From assembly GCF_004571195.1 (NCBI RefSeq), contig NZ_CP038271.1, forward strand, positions 2,413,001-2,477,000: DNA of 64,000 nt, written 5' to 3'. The position numbers were made by a program, and so were the translations under genes. This DNA comes from Legionella geestiana. GTDB lineage: Bacteria; Pseudomonadota; Gammaproteobacteria; Legionellales; Legionellaceae. Below, one piece after another: positions 1 to 9,104 of this stretch (its first letter is position 1; every line of letters begins with the position of its first letter). The notes under the pieces are model-generated. The model saw only the letters and a program-made list of their open reading frames with translations, searched no databases and was not told the DNA's origin.

Positions 1-600
1 GTTGTGGCAAGTCCGAGACTGGTGACTGCGAATCTTGAACCGGCTGTGATAGAATCCGGTGAGGAAATTCCCTATCAGGAGGCAACAGTCGCGGGTGCTA
101 CGGCCGTGACCTTCAAAAAAGCGGTGCTGAGTCTGCGGGTAACACCGCGCATAGCCCCTGATAATACTATTTACATGGTGCTGCAAATCAACCAGGATAC
201 GCCTTCCCGACGGGAAGTACAGAACGTACCCGCGGTTTTGACCCGGGAAATCCGCACGAGTGTGCGGGTCGACAATGGACAGACTGTGGTGCTGGGAGGA
301 ATTCACCAGCAGGGTCAGGTTCGGGATTTGCAGCAGGTTCCATTTTTGGGGGGATTGCCCGTTGTGGGGGCGCTGTTCAGGAAGACGGCCACTAAAATCC
401 GTAATGAGGAGTTGCTCATTTTCATTACTCCCAGGATAATACCCGGCGAATCGCCGGGTTATATGGGTGTTCAGGGTGATGGGGCAACGCCGCCTGAAAG
501 GCCGGCAACGCGTGCGGGGCTGCCAGCAGCCGCGGCGTTCGCTGTTTCGATGAGGGATTCAGATTCCTGTAAACAGGATGAGGTATGTAATCAAAGATGA
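1..600 (+). CDS. pilQ: PilQ type IV pilus secretin, C-terminal part (5' end outside window)
   Basis: The reading frame is open at the window edge, so only the last 199 codons are present. The protein shows the secretin core: a beta-rich segment ending in [11 protein letters not shown], then [15 protein letters not shown] and the closing strand [12 protein letters not shown]. This is the conserved end of the outer-membrane multimer through which the type IV pilus (and DNA during competence) passes. After the last strand comes a low-complexity tail of about 50 residues rich in Gly, Ala and Pro. The stop overlaps the start of aroK by ATGA, and pilQ-aroK-aroB is the usual order in gammaproteobacteria. 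A GspD-type secretin is the alternative, but the aroK context favours PilQ. Confidence 0.93.
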   Translation, partial: VVASPRLVTANLEPAVIESGEEIPYQEATVAGATAVTFKKAVLSLRVTPRIAPDNTIYMVLQINQDTPSRREVQNVPAVLTREIRTSVRVDNGQTVVLGGIHQQGQVRDLQQVPFLGGLPVVGALFRKTATKIRNEELLIFITPRIIPGESPGYMGVQGDGATPPERPATRAGLPAAAAFAVSMRDSDSCKQDEVCNQR

Positions 601-1124
601 GCATCATGAAAGTTCGCAACATATTTCTGATTGGCCCCATGGGTGCCGGAAAGAGCACAATTGGTCGCGCGTTGGCAAAAGCCCTTAATCTGCCGTTTTA
701 CGATTCGGACGAAGTGATTGAAGAGCGTGCCGGCGCGGATATTTCCTGGATTTTTGACATCGAAGGCGAGGAGGGTTTTCGCCGTCGTGAGCAAAAAGTC
801 ATAGACGAACTGACGCAGAAAACGAACATTGTTCTTGCAACGGGAGGAGGGGTTGTCATGACTCCGGAAAACCGTATTGCGCTGGCAGGACGTGGAACGG
901 TGATATACCTGCGAACGTCACTTGCGCAGCAGTTTGAGCGTACCCGTCGGGATACGCGACGCCCGTTGCTTCAAGCGCCTGATCTTGAAGAGCGACTTGA
1001 AAGCCTGCGCGATGAGCGTGAGCCTTTTTATGCCGAGCTTGCAGATGTGAGTTTCGAGACGGATAAGCTCACCGTCAAGGCCGTTGCCAACAATATCATC
1101 AAATACATCTATGGCGAGCAGTAA
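597..1124 (+). CDS. aroK: Shikimate kinase
   Basis: This enzyme phosphorylates shikimate at the 3-OH using ATP, the fifth step of chorismate and aromatic amino acid synthesis in the cytosol. The 175-aa length fits the family. The P-loop GPMGAGKST is at about residues 13-21. The shikimate-binding DSDEVIE is near residue 36, the GGG motif (ATGGGVV) near 82, and the lid arginines are in RRDTRRPLL. The start at 597 overlaps the pilQ stop; an internal ATG at 606 is the other possible start. The 3' end overlaps aroB, so the two are probably translationally coupled. Confidence 0.95.
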   Translation: MSIMKVRNIFLIGPMGAGKSTIGRALAKALNLPFYDSDEVIEERAGADISWIFDIEGEEGFRRREQKVIDELTQKTNIVLATGGGVVMTPENRIALAGRGTVIYLRTSLAQQFERTRRDTRRPLLQAPDLEERLESLRDEREPFYAELADVSFETDKLTVKAVANNIIKYIYGEQ

Positions 1125-2220
1125 CCCGTCTCGAGAAGTGCGGGTTAAGCTGCCGGGTGGCGGCTATCCCGTCTGGATTGGTGAGGGATTACTCGAGGAT
1201 GCCCTGCGCCTGTCTGGTACGGTTCGTGGTGCACAGATTCTCATTGTGACTAATACCACAGTGGCGCCATTGTATCTCGAGCCTGTGCGCGGGACATTTT
1301 CTGACCGACAGTGCGATGTTGTGGTGCTTGAGGACGGCGAGCAGTTTAAAAATCGCAACAGTCTTGCGAAAGTGCACGATGCGCTGGCTGCAGGCAGGCA
1401 CCATCGTGATACAACAGTCGTGGCGCTTGGTGGCGGTGTTGTTGGTGATATTGCAGGTTTTGCCGCTTCTACCTGGCTTCGAGGTGTGGCAGTGGTGCAA
1501 ATTCCTACAACGCTGCTCGCACAGGTGGATGCGTCTATTGGCGGAAAAACAGCCATTAATCATGCAGGCGGCAAAAATCTACTGGGCACTTTTCATCAGC
1601 CAGCTGCAGTTATTTGCGATGTTGCCACACTAAAGACTCTGAGTACGCGTGAGTTTCGTGCAGGATTGGCTGAGGTGGTGAAGTACGCGCTTCTGACCGG
1701 TGGTCAAATGCTCGACAGGTTAAGCGGATGCACGGTTTCGGAGCTGATGGCAGACCCGAAGCGCTTGAGTGAACTTGTCGCTGAGTGCTGTTCCATCAAG
1801 GCGGGCATTGTCGAGCGGGATGCCACGGAGCAGGGGGAGCGGGCACTGCTCAATCTTGGACACACCATTGGGCATGCACTTGAAGCCTGCACCGGGTATA
1901 CGCGTTATCTGCATGGAGAGGCGGTAGCAACAGGGCTTTATTGTGCGGCCTTACTCTCAGAACGCGAGGGCTTGCTTGCCCCTTCGGAAGTACTGCGGGT
2001 AGAGCGCCTCCTCAGCCAGTTTGGACTTCCATCGCGCATTCCTGCCGATATTGCACATGATGCGTTGATGAATCAATTGTACCAGGATAAAAAAATTATC
2101 AATAATTGCCTGCGTTTTGTGCTGATGCACCATCCAGGCAATTGCTTTGTATCGGCAGATATCAGTGAAAAAGCGCTTCGTGCCGTACTGGCCGCGGCTA
2201 CAGAAGGAGAAAACTCATGA
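1111..2220 (+). CDS. aroB: 3-dehydroquinate synthase
   Basis: AroB converts DAHP to 3-dehydroquinate, the second step of the shikimate pathway, using NAD and a divalent metal. Family motifs are clear: the NAD-binding [14 protein letters not shown], then [21 protein letters not shown], the metal-binding [12 protein letters not shown] and LHGEAVATG. The ATG at 1111 gives 369 aa, close to the family's usual 360 or so, and the product begins [11 protein letters not shown] start 27 bases upstream is open but adds an atypical leader. It overlaps aroK by 14 bases and ends in ATGA with the next gene, so all three are likely one transcript. Confidence 0.95.
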   Translation: MASSNPSREVRVKLPGGGYPVWIGEGLLEDALRLSGTVRGAQILIVTNTTVAPLYLEPVRGTFSDRQCDVVVLEDGEQFKNRNSLAKVHDALAAGRHHRDTTVVALGGGVVGDIAGFAASTWLRGVAVVQIPTTLLAQVDASIGGKTAINHAGGKNLLGTFHQPAAVICDVATLKTLSTREFRAGLAEVVKYALLTGGQMLDRLSGCTVSELMADPKRLSELVAECCSIKAGIVERDATEQGERALLNLGHTIGHALEACTGYTRYLHGEAVATGLYCAALLSEREGLLAPSEVLRVERLLSQFGLPSRIPADIAHDALMNQLYQDKKIINNCLRFVLMHHPGNCFVSADISEKALRAVLAAATEGENS

Positions 2221-3599
2221 CACAACCGCAGGGGATGAATCATGCGGGCGGTTTGATGCAGGGCGCGGAGGTTTTTAAACCTGCCTCCTGGATGTCATGC
2301 GTCAATTTTATAAATCATCTGGTAGCATACAACAACGTTTTGATTGCCCTGATGGCTGAGAAAAACGGCGGCAAAAGTACTTTTATCGGATTGCTGAAGG
2401 GGCATCTTGACGCGCGCGTGCGCTGCGTATCCGTGGATGCGGCAACCGCCTCTTCGCACGCGCTTCTTGTGGAGGATTTTCACAAGGCTCTGGGCTTTGA
2501 CCTTGCCTGTGAATCGGGGCTTGATGCGCTGGTCGCTGAAATCAACAGACGACAGGAACCGGTGCTGCTGCTCATTGATAATGCCCAGGAGCTTTCCGAT
2601 TCTCTGATTGAAACGCTGCTCGCGCTCCTGCACCAGCAGGGTGCTCAAGGATGTTTTCATGTGTGTCTCGCAGCAGACACCGCCAGCATGCCATCACTGA
2701 ACCAGCTGGCGCGCGGTGTCTTTCGTGACATGATACACACCATCACTCTCGGGCCTCTCAGTGAGGCGGAAACCCGTACTTATGTCAGTACCCGGCTTGC
2801 GCCACCCGGAAATGCCCGTAACTGGGATTTCGACAAACCCATGGCCGAATTTTATGCGCTTACTCGCGGCAATGTCGCGCAAATCAATGCGAGAGCCGCG
2901 GCGTATTTCAGCAAGTCTCCACGGCGGCGAACATTTTTACGGCCAGGCAATACCGGATATGCGCTGCTCCTGATAATGGCTATGGCCGCAGCCTTTTTCT
3001 GGAAGGCAGAGGTCTCACAGTCTCGGGATGCAGAGCCACTGTCAACCAGCGCCGCGGCTCTGCCATCGTTTCTGGCACCGGTTGCCATGAAGGACGCCAA
3101 AGCCACTGAGGACACGCCTGTACAGCTTGCAAGCGTTATTCCGCCCCTCACAGACATGGCGCTTGTGCAGCCGCTGGAAGTCGTAGAAATGCGCCAGAAT
3201 CTGGCACGTGGTGACAGCGTATATGAAGAAACAGAGGAGGTTAGCGCCGTACTTGACAAGGTAGTCGTAGCTCCTAAACAGATTGCTCTGCCGGCAGTGC
3301 GTGCGCGCGAGGAACTTGCGATGGCGCAATCCCCGTCACCTAAGGTGGTTTACACGATTCAGGTGCTGGCAGGTGTGCACCGTGATCACCTTGAGCGTGT
3401 GATTCGCGTTTATCATCTTGAAAAATCGGCGACCATTCACGAAACGCGTCATCATGGTAAGCCCTGGTACATTCTGACGCTTGGTAATTTCCAAAGCTCT
3501 GAGGCGGCGCAGCTTGCTCTTTCGCAGTTGCCGAAGCAGGTTGTGGCCAACAGACCATGGGTGCGCCAGCTGCATGTTGCAGAGACCATGCTTGGCTAG
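2217..3599 (+). CDS. damX: DamX-like ATPase/SPOR-domain cell division protein
   Basis: This 460-aa protein has an N-terminal AAA/ExeA-like ATPase region: a P-loop-like AEKNGGKST near residue 47 and a Walker B-type VLLLIDNAQEL near 118. One membrane segment (GYALLLIMAMAAAFF) lies near 245. A long linker follows, and the C-terminus is a SPOR domain running from VVYTIQVLAG to the end. SPOR domains bind glycan strands stripped of peptides at the septum, so it probably acts at the division site with its C-terminus in the periplasm. The position after aroK-aroB matches damX in E. coli. The first glycine of the P-loop is replaced by alanine, so ATP hydrolysis is uncertain. Confidence 0.82.
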   Translation: MTQPQGMNHAGGLMQGAEVFKPASWMSCVNFINHLVAYNNVLIALMAEKNGGKSTFIGLLKGHLDARVRCVSVDAATASSHALLVEDFHKALGFDLACESGLDALVAEINRRQEPVLLLIDNAQELSDSLIETLLALLHQQGAQGCFHVCLAADTASMPSLNQLARGVFRDMIHTITLGPLSEAETRTYVSTRLAPPGNARNWDFDKPMAEFYALTRGNVAQINARAAAYFSKSPRRRTFLRPGNTGYALLLIMAMAAAFFWKAEVSQSRDAEPLSTSAAALPSFLAPVAMKDAKATEDTPVQLASVIPPLTDMALVQPLEVVEMRQNLARGDSVYEETEEVSAVLDKVVVAPKQIALPAVRAREELAMAQSPSPKVVYTIQVLAGVHRDHLERVIRVYHLEKSATIHETRHHGKPWYILTLGNFQSSEAAQLALSQLPKQVVANRPWVRQLHVAETMLG

Positions 3600-3619
3600 G
3601 GTGTGACCTCGTGCTTTCA

Positions 3620-3647
3620 CTGCGTCAATTCCTAAAGATTGACGCAG
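3620..3647. terminator. Perfect 10-bp hairpin after damX
   Basis: ctgcgtcaat pairs exactly with attgacgcag across an 8-base loop, 20 bases past the damX stop. No T-run follows, so it is not a classical intrinsic terminator. It could end or process the pilQ-aroKB-damX transcript. Confidence 0.45.
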
Positions 3648-3748
3648 CATCCTGAAAACGCCGCTGTGAAACCTTTAGTACTCGCGCTATACTAATCCCC
3701 GGATACCCGTACTTCGGAGCGGGGAGGGCGTCAATCAGGGAGAATCAC

Positions 3749-4180
3749 ATGTATAAAAAAGTATTGTTTGCGACAGACTTTGATGAAGTAGGCATCAGTG
3801 CCGCCCACAAGGCTAAAAAAATTGCGGACGAAAACCAGGCACAGCTGTACCTCGTGCATGTCGTTGAGCCAATTCCAGCCTATGCTTACCCGGGATTTGC
3901 CGGATTTGCCGAGGTTGAGGTATCGATTCGCGAACAGGCTGAAAAAGAGCTCGACACCCTGGCGCGTGAACTCGGTGTTGATTCTGCGCATCTGTTCATC
4001 GAATTCGGCTCTACCAAGAATGAAGTGCTGCGTATTGCCAAAGAGCAGAATGTTGACCTTATCGTTACAGGCAGCCATGGCAAGCATGGTCTTGCGCTTC
4101 TGCTGGGTTCAACCGCCAATGCCATTTTGCATGGTGCAGAGTGCGACGTGTTAATCGTGCGTTCAGAGGTCAAGCATTGA
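3749..4180 (+). CDS. Universal stress protein, UspA family
   Basis: A single Usp domain of 143 aa. It starts MYKKVLFATDF and carries the ATP-binding signature of the ATP-binding Usp subgroup (GSHGKHGLALLLGSTANAI, residues about 109-127: G-x2-G-x9-G-S). Such proteins bind ATP as dimers and help cells survive starvation or stress; the precise role varies between copies. A ribosome site (AGGGAG) lies 7 bases before the ATG. A possible -10 (TATACT, 3688-3693) is seen upstream, without a good -35. The next gene begins directly after the stop, so uspA and ribF may be co-transcribed. Confidence 0.9.
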   Translation: MYKKVLFATDFDEVGISAAHKAKKIADENQAQLYLVHVVEPIPAYAYPGFAGFAEVEVSIREQAEKELDTLARELGVDSAHLFIEFGSTKNEVLRIAKEQNVDLIVTGSHGKHGLALLLGSTANAILHGAECDVLIVRSEVKH

Positions 4181-5116
4181 GTGATGAAGGTTTGTTGGGG
4201 CAGACACAGGGTGCCGGTTCTGGCCACAGGATCGGTAATGACCATAGGGACATTCGATGGCGTGCACCGTGGTCATCAGGCACTTTTATCAAGGCTTTCT
4301 GAACGCGCACGCGCGATGGGGTTGCCGTCGGTCGTGGTGGTGTTTGAGCCACAGCCGGCAGAGTACCTGTATCCAGACCGCGCGCCGCCCCGACTGACCA
4401 CCCTGCGTGAAAAGCTCAATGTTTTTCAGGAAATGGGCATTGACCATGTCTGTTGCCTGCGTTTTAACAGCCAGCTCGCATCTCTCTCTTTTACCGAATT
4501 TGCGGAGCAAAAATTGTTTCAGGGCTGGAATGCCCGTCACATTATTGTGGGTCGCGATTTTCGCTTTGGCAGAAATCGCGAGGGCGGTGTTGAGGAACTG
4601 GCCCTGCTGGCAAAAGCGCGTGCTGCCACGACGGAGGTTTTTGAGGATTTTACGCTCGATGGTGAGCGCGTCAGTTCTACCCGGATACGTGCTGCTGAAG
4701 CAGCGGGCGACTTGATACTCGCTGAGCATCTGCTTGGCCGTCCGGCGAGCCTTGAAGGGCGTGTGGTCAGGGGGCATGGCCGTGGAGCGACCTGGGGATT
4801 TCCGACGGCAAACATTGCACTTTCACGAAAAAACACCGCACTTCGCGGGGTCTTTTGCGTATGGGTGCAGGGCGTTGGTGATACCCAGTTGCCGGGAGTT
4901 GCAAATCTTGGCATGCGTCCTACAGTCGATGGGAAGCGCCTGGTGCTTGAAGTGCATCTTCTGCATCCGGCGGGTAATCTGTATGGAAAACGCCTGAATA
5001 TTGCGTTTGTGCATAAGCTGCGTGATGAGATGAAATTTGACACTATTGACGACTTGATAGCCCGCATCCGTGCGGATGCGCTTGCTGCGCGTGCATGGTT
5101 TGCGGGTCTTAATTGA
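4181..5116 (+). CDS. ribF: Bifunctional riboflavin kinase/FAD synthetase
   Basis: RibF phosphorylates riboflavin to FMN and then adenylylates FMN to FAD. The N-terminal half has the nucleotidyltransferase motif GTFDGVHRGH and the later SSTRIR motif. The C-terminal half has the flavokinase signature GRGATWGFPTANI followed by GVFCVWVQG and LGMRPTV. The 311-aa length is normal. The start is either GTG at 4181, immediately after the uspA stop, or ATG at 4184; the AGAGGT at 4165-4170 serves either. It sits upstream of ileS and lspA, the order found in most gammaproteobacteria. Confidence 0.95.
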   Translation: MMKVCWGRHRVPVLATGSVMTIGTFDGVHRGHQALLSRLSERARAMGLPSVVVVFEPQPAEYLYPDRAPPRLTTLREKLNVFQEMGIDHVCCLRFNSQLASLSFTEFAEQKLFQGWNARHIIVGRDFRFGRNREGGVEELALLAKARAATTEVFEDFTLDGERVSSTRIRAAEAAGDLILAEHLLGRPASLEGRVVRGHGRGATWGFPTANIALSRKNTALRGVFCVWVQGVGDTQLPGVANLGMRPTVDGKRLVLEVHLLHPAGNLYGKRLNIAFVHKLRDEMKFDTIDDLIARIRADALAARAWFAGLN

Positions 5117-5168
5117 CATTTTACGGTTTGATGCGAGAATTTTCGCCAAATTGACAGAGTAGAGAATT

Positions 5169-7943
5169 ATGACTGAGTACAAGGACACCCTGAATTTGCC
5201 GACCACGGCGTTTCCCATGAAAGCGAGCCTTTCAACCCGCGAGCCACTGCAACTGGCACAGTGGCAGGAAATGGATGTGTACGGACAAATCCGGCGTGCG
5301 CGTGCCGCAAGGCCGCGTTTTGTTCTCCATGATGGCCCCCCGTATGCCAACGGGCATCTGCATTGTGGGCACGCACTCAACAAGATTCTCAAGGATATTA
5401 TCGTTAAATCCAAAACCATGGACGGTTTTGACGCGGCCTTTGTTCCAGGCTGGGATTGCCATGGTCTGCCGATTGAACTCAATGTTGAGAAAAAAACCGG
5501 CAAGGCCGGTGTTCGCATTACGCCACATGAATTTCGTGCGAAATGCCGTGAATATGCTGCGAGTCAGGTTGAGATTCAGCGCGAAGAGTTTCGACGCCTT
5601 GGTGTGTTTGCTGACTGGGAAAATCCCTATCTCACCATGGACTTCTCCTTTGAGGCCAATATCATACGCGCTCTTGGGCGCATCATCGCCAATGGCCACA
5701 TGACCCAGGGCTTCAAACCTGTTAACTGGTGCCTTGAGTGCGGTTCGGCGCTTGCCGAGGCAGAGGTCGAGTATGAAGAAAAAACCTCGCCCTCCATTGA
5801 TGTCGCATTTGCTGCAGAAGATGCAGAGGCACTGCTGTCGCACTTTGATAAAAATCTTGCGCTTAAACCCGTGATTTTCACTGTCTGGACGACTACGCCA
5901 TGGACGCTGCCGGCCAACGAGGCCGTGTGCCTGAATCCCGAATTTACCTATGTGCTGGTGGATAACGGTGCGCAATATCTGGTCATGGCCGAAGCCTTGC
6001 AGGAGCGCGTGATGGCACGCCTCGGTGCACCGGATGCGCCAGTGGTCGGTCGATGCACAGGCAGTGCGCTTGAAGGCATACATCTTCGCCATCCCTTTGA
6101 AGCGCGTACGGTTCCTGTTATTACGGGCCAGCACGTGGATGCTGAATCTGGAACCGGTGCTGTTCACACGGCACCGGCACATGGTACAGACGATTATGTG
6201 GCGGGTAAGGCCTTCGGCCTGCCGCTCAATAATCCGGTGCTGCAAAACGGCTGCTACGCGCCTGATGTGCCGAAACTTGCCGGGAAGCACCTGCGTGAGG
6301 CCAATCCCCTGGTAATTGCCTTGCTGCGTGAAGCCGGCACACTCCTGCATGAAACTTCTGTGCGTCACAGTTACCCGCATTGCTGGCGCCACAAAACCCC
6401 GACCATTTTTCTTGCCACACCGCAGTGGTTTGTGGCCATGGATAAAAATCATCTGCGCGAGCAGGTGCTCACTGCCATTGATACGGTGGAGTGGATACCG
6501 GGTTGGGGCAAGCCACGCATCACCAATATGGTAGAAAATCGCCCCGACTGGTGCATATCAAGACAAAGAGCCTGGGGTACGCCTATCCCGCTCTTTTTGC
6601 ACAAAGTCACCCGTGAACCGCATCCGCAAACGTCGGAGCTTATCGAAGCTGTTGCGAGACGCGTAGAAACATCGGGAATAGACGCCTGGTTTTCGCTGGA
6701 GCCTGAAGCGCTCCTGACGCCTGAGGACGTGCTTGAGTATGACAAGTGCACGGATACGCTCGATGTCTGGTTTGATTCAGGCGTCAGTCATTTTACCGTG
6801 CTTCGACACAACCTGGATTGCAGCTTTCCGGCTGACTTGTACCTCGAAGGTTCCGACCAGCACCGTGGCTGGTTTAACTCATCCCTCACCACATCCGTGG
6901 CAATGGATGGAGTTGCACCCTATCGCACGGTAATGACACACGGTTATACCGTCGACAAGGACGGGCGTAAGCTCTCAAAATCCGCCGGAAACTATGTGGC
7001 GCTTGATAAGGTCATTGCCCAGTATGGAGCCGATATTCTGCGTCTTTGGGTGTCTTCTGCGGATTACCGCCAGGAAGTCAGTATTTCTGAGGAAATTCTG
7101 ACGCGGGTATCAGATGCCTATCGGCGCATTCGTAATACCGCCCGTTTTCTACTTGCGAACCTTTTTGATTTTAATCCAGAGACGCATAGTGTTGCCGACA
7201 GTGAACTTGTTGAGCTTGACCGCTGGATAATTCTCTCAACTCAAGCGTTGCAGGAAGACGTTAAAGCACTCTATGCCAGTTACCAGTTCCATGCCATTTA
7301 TCAGAAAATTCACAATTTCTGTGCAGAGGAGCTTGGCAGTTTTTATCTCGATATTATTAAAGACCGCCAGTACACGACTCCGGCGGACAGTCTTGCGCGC
7401 CGCTCCTGCCAGACGGCGATGTACCACATCATACAGTCTCTGGTGCGTATGATAGCGCCCATTCTTTCCTTTACCGCCGAAGAAATATGGAAGGAAATTC
7501 CGGGCAACAAAGACGCATCTGTTTTTCTTGAGACCTGGTATACGGCATGGCCTGATTGTGGGATAGTCGACATGGATGCCTGGGAGCGCGTGCGGCTCGT
7601 GCGTGATGTGGTGTACCGTGAGCTTGAGAGTAAGCGCCGTGAAGGGGTGATTGGTTCAGGTCTTGAGGCAGAAGTGTGTGTGGGAGTGCCGGCTGACAGC
7701 TTTAAAGCGCTTGCGCGTCTTAACGATGAGTTGCGCTTTGTGTTTATCACCTCCATGGCAACCCTTGAATGCCTTCCTGAAAACAGTCCTGTTACCGTAA
7801 CGGTGACCGCTACAGAACATCCAAAGTGTGAGCGTTGCTGGCACCGGCGTGCGGATGTTGGAACGAATGCTTCGCATCCAACGCTTTGCGGCAGATGTGT
7901 TGGCAATGTAACCGGCGTTGATGAAGTGAGACAGTTTGCATGA
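5169..7943 (+). CDS. ileS: Isoleucyl-tRNA synthetase
   Basis: This enzyme charges tRNA-Ile and edits misactivated valine. It is a class I synthetase of 924 aa, close to the E. coli length. The HIGH-type motif is HLHCGH (residues about 63-68), the KMSKS-type loop is GRKLSKS near 602, and the CP1 editing domain shows [13 protein letters not shown] and [13 protein letters not shown]-terminal zinc-binding module with CERCWHRR and LCGRC identifies the bacterial type. It lies 52 bases after ribF and overlaps lspA by ATGA. Confidence 0.98.
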   Translation: MTEYKDTLNLPTTAFPMKASLSTREPLQLAQWQEMDVYGQIRRARAARPRFVLHDGPPYANGHLHCGHALNKILKDIIVKSKTMDGFDAAFVPGWDCHGLPIELNVEKKTGKAGVRITPHEFRAKCREYAASQVEIQREEFRRLGVFADWENPYLTMDFSFEANIIRALGRIIANGHMTQGFKPVNWCLECGSALAEAEVEYEEKTSPSIDVAFAAEDAEALLSHFDKNLALKPVIFTVWTTTPWTLPANEAVCLNPEFTYVLVDNGAQYLVMAEALQERVMARLGAPDAPVVGRCTGSALEGIHLRHPFEARTVPVITGQHVDAESGTGAVHTAPAHGTDDYVAGKAFGLPLNNPVLQNGCYAPDVPKLAGKHLREANPLVIALLREAGTLLHETSVRHSYPHCWRHKTPTIFLATPQWFVAMDKNHLREQVLTAIDTVEWIPGWGKPRITNMVENRPDWCISRQRAWGTPIPLFLHKVTREPHPQTSELIEAVARRVETSGIDAWFSLEPEALLTPEDVLEYDKCTDTLDVWFDSGVSHFTVLRHNLDCSFPADLYLEGSDQHRGWFNSSLTTSVAMDGVAPYRTVMTHGYTVDKDGRKLSKSAGNYVALDKVIAQYGADILRLWVSSADYRQEVSISEEILTRVSDAYRRIRNTARFLLANLFDFNPETHSVADSELVELDRWIILSTQALQEDVKALYASYQFHAIYQKIHNFCAEELGSFYLDIIKDRQYTTPADSLARRSCQTAMYHIIQSLVRMIAPILSFTAEEIWKEIPGNKDASVFLETWYTAWPDCGIVDMDAWERVRLVRDVVYRELESKRREGVIGSGLEAEVCVGVPADSFKALARLNDELRFVFITSMATLECLPENSPVTVTVTATEHPKCERCWHRRADVGTNASHPTLCGRCVGNVTGVDEVRQFA

Positions 7944-8410
7944 AAAAATGGCCATGGTTGCTGTTAAGTCTTGGGATACTGGTGCTTGATCAACTCAGTA
8001 AATACTGGGTGGGTCTGCATTTTACTCCCTGGGTTCCCTATCCTGTATTCTCAGGATTTAACATTACGCTGGCCTGGAACAATGGCGCCGCCTTTAGTTT
8101 TTTAAGTGGAGCGGGCGAGTGGCATCGATGGTTTTTTGTGGTGTTCAGCCTTTTGATGAGTGTGGTATTTGTCATCTGGCTTCGGCGTTTACCGGAGAAT
8201 GCAGTTTTACAGCCGCTGGCCATAGCACTCCTTTTGGGAGGGGCGGCGGGTAACCTTATCGACAGACTCTTTTTTGGCTACGTGGTCGATTTCCTCGAAG
8301 TTTACTACCAAAATTGGCACTGGCCGGTCTTTAATATCGCTGACAGCGCTATTTTTGTGGGTGCAGTTCTTCTGATGCTGGATTTATTGCGCAATAAAAC
8401 CGCCACCTGA
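7940..8410 (+). CDS. lspA: Lipoprotein signal peptidase (signal peptidase II)
   Basis: LspA cleaves the signal peptide of diacylglyceryl-modified prolipoproteins in the inner membrane. The 156-aa protein has four hydrophobic segments and the family motifs [22 protein letters not shown] and FNIADSAIF. The two catalytic aspartates are D117 and D135, spaced 18 residues as in the E. coli enzyme. Its start overlaps the ileS stop, so the two are translationally coupled. Confidence 0.96.
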   Translation: MKKWPWLLLSLGILVLDQLSKYWVGLHFTPWVPYPVFSGFNITLAWNNGAAFSFLSGAGEWHRWFFVVFSLLMSVVFVIWLRRLPENAVLQPLAIALLLGGAAGNLIDRLFFGYVVDFLEVYYQNWHWPVFNIADSAIFVGAVLLMLDLLRNKTAT

Positions 8411-8418
8411 TAGAGAAT

Positions 8419-8440
8419 CGAGGCCGCCAAATCGGCCTCG
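8419..8440. terminator. GC-rich hairpin after lspA
   Basis: cgaggccg and cggcctcg form a perfect 8-bp stem with a 6-base loop, 8 bases past the lspA stop. A T-run is lacking on the forward side. It probably ends the ribF-ileS-lspA transcript and may also shield against the reverse-strand gene beyond. Confidence 0.5.
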
Positions 8441-8490
8441 TGAAGCTTTGATGGGATATCAGGGTGTGTTTTCCCATTCACATTGTCGCT

Positions 8491-8724
8491 TTACTTCGTG
8501 ACAGGGTGCCACGTCCCCGAGTTCCGAGGCTTTTCAGGTTCATCGGCTTCGAGCAGGGTTATACTGCGCGCAAAGAATGGCCTGCTGCCTCCAATCAGGG
8601 TATGACTCACCTGCGCGCGAGGGTGTGCTTCCTTGATAGCCTCTTTTTTATACTGCTCAACTACGGCATGAACGAACGTGCCCGCCGCGACCACCGGGAT
8701 GGCTTTTTTAAAGAAAGGATACAT
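8491..8724 (-). CDS. Small protein of unknown function, 77 aa
   Basis: I do not recognise this family. The case for a real gene is its start: a strong ribosome site (GAGGAG) six bases before the ATG, and a coherent product. It begins MYPFFKKAIPVVAAGTFVHAVVEQYKKEAIKEA, with a hydrophobic stretch then a charged helix, and ends in a polar proline-containing tail. It could be a single-pass membrane peptide. The opposite strand also has an open frame here, but that one has no ribosome site and an odd composition. Confidence 0.5.
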   Translation of the reverse strand: MYPFFKKAIPVVAAGTFVHAVVEQYKKEAIKEAHPRAQVSHTLIGGSRPFFARSITLLEADEPEKPRNSGTWHPVTK

Positions 8725-8825
8725 CTTTTACTCCTCAATATCTGAATAAACTCGAAAATCGTGTTTCACGATGATGTGTGATTATCTGCGGGAAGAGGGC
8801 TGCCCTGAGACGGGCAGATAACCTT

Positions 8826-8954
8826 TTACAGCGCGTACCGACCCAGAGCCAGAGAGAGGGTGATACGGCGGCGAGCAATAATAGAGGAAACAGGGCATTC
8901 GACCGGGTGCACGGACATGCAGGAGGCAGTGATGATTTGCATGAGCTTTTTCAT
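8826..8954 (-). CDS. Possible very small ORF, 42 aa
   Basis: The frame begins MKKLMQIITASCMS, resembling a short signal or lipoprotein leader, and ends after 42 codons with LSLALGRYAL. No convincing ribosome site precedes it. It occupies most of the otherwise empty stretch between the 77-aa gene and the first giant helicase gene. It may be spurious. Confidence 0.2.
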   Translation of the reverse strand: MKKLMQIITASCMSVHPVECPVSSIIARRRITLSLALGRYAL

Positions 8955-8988
8955 GAAAATAAAGCTTTCGGTCCAATTTAACCGATTC

Positions 8989-9040
8989 TTACATTTCCAA
9001 TCATTAATGTAAAGTTTAAATGCAGTTAGCCTTTAACTGC
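8989..9040. promoter_or_regulatory. Two inverted repeats upstream of the giant helicase genes
   Basis: TTACATT...AATGTAA (arms at 8989-8995 and 9006-9012) and GCAGTTA...TAACTGC (arms at 9022-9028 and 9034-9040) lie in an AT-rich stretch just before the first helicase gene. Paired palindromes here could be operator sites for a dimeric repressor, or one could be a transcript hairpin. No clear -35/-10 pair was assigned. Confidence 0.35.
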
Positions 9041-9104
9041 TGTTTGGTTTGATATTTGTGAGCACAAAGAGTAAAATATGCTCATTTTATCTTTGGAAAA
9101 ACCA

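Noticed and set aside
5232-6452. Long reverse-strand frame (406 codons) inside ileS
   Set aside because: It lies wholly opposite a clear IleS and gives a basic, low-complexity product without motifs.
8464-8745. Forward frame of 93 codons after lspA
   Set aside because: It has no ribosome site and an atypical composition; the reverse strand in the same place has a strong site and a better product.
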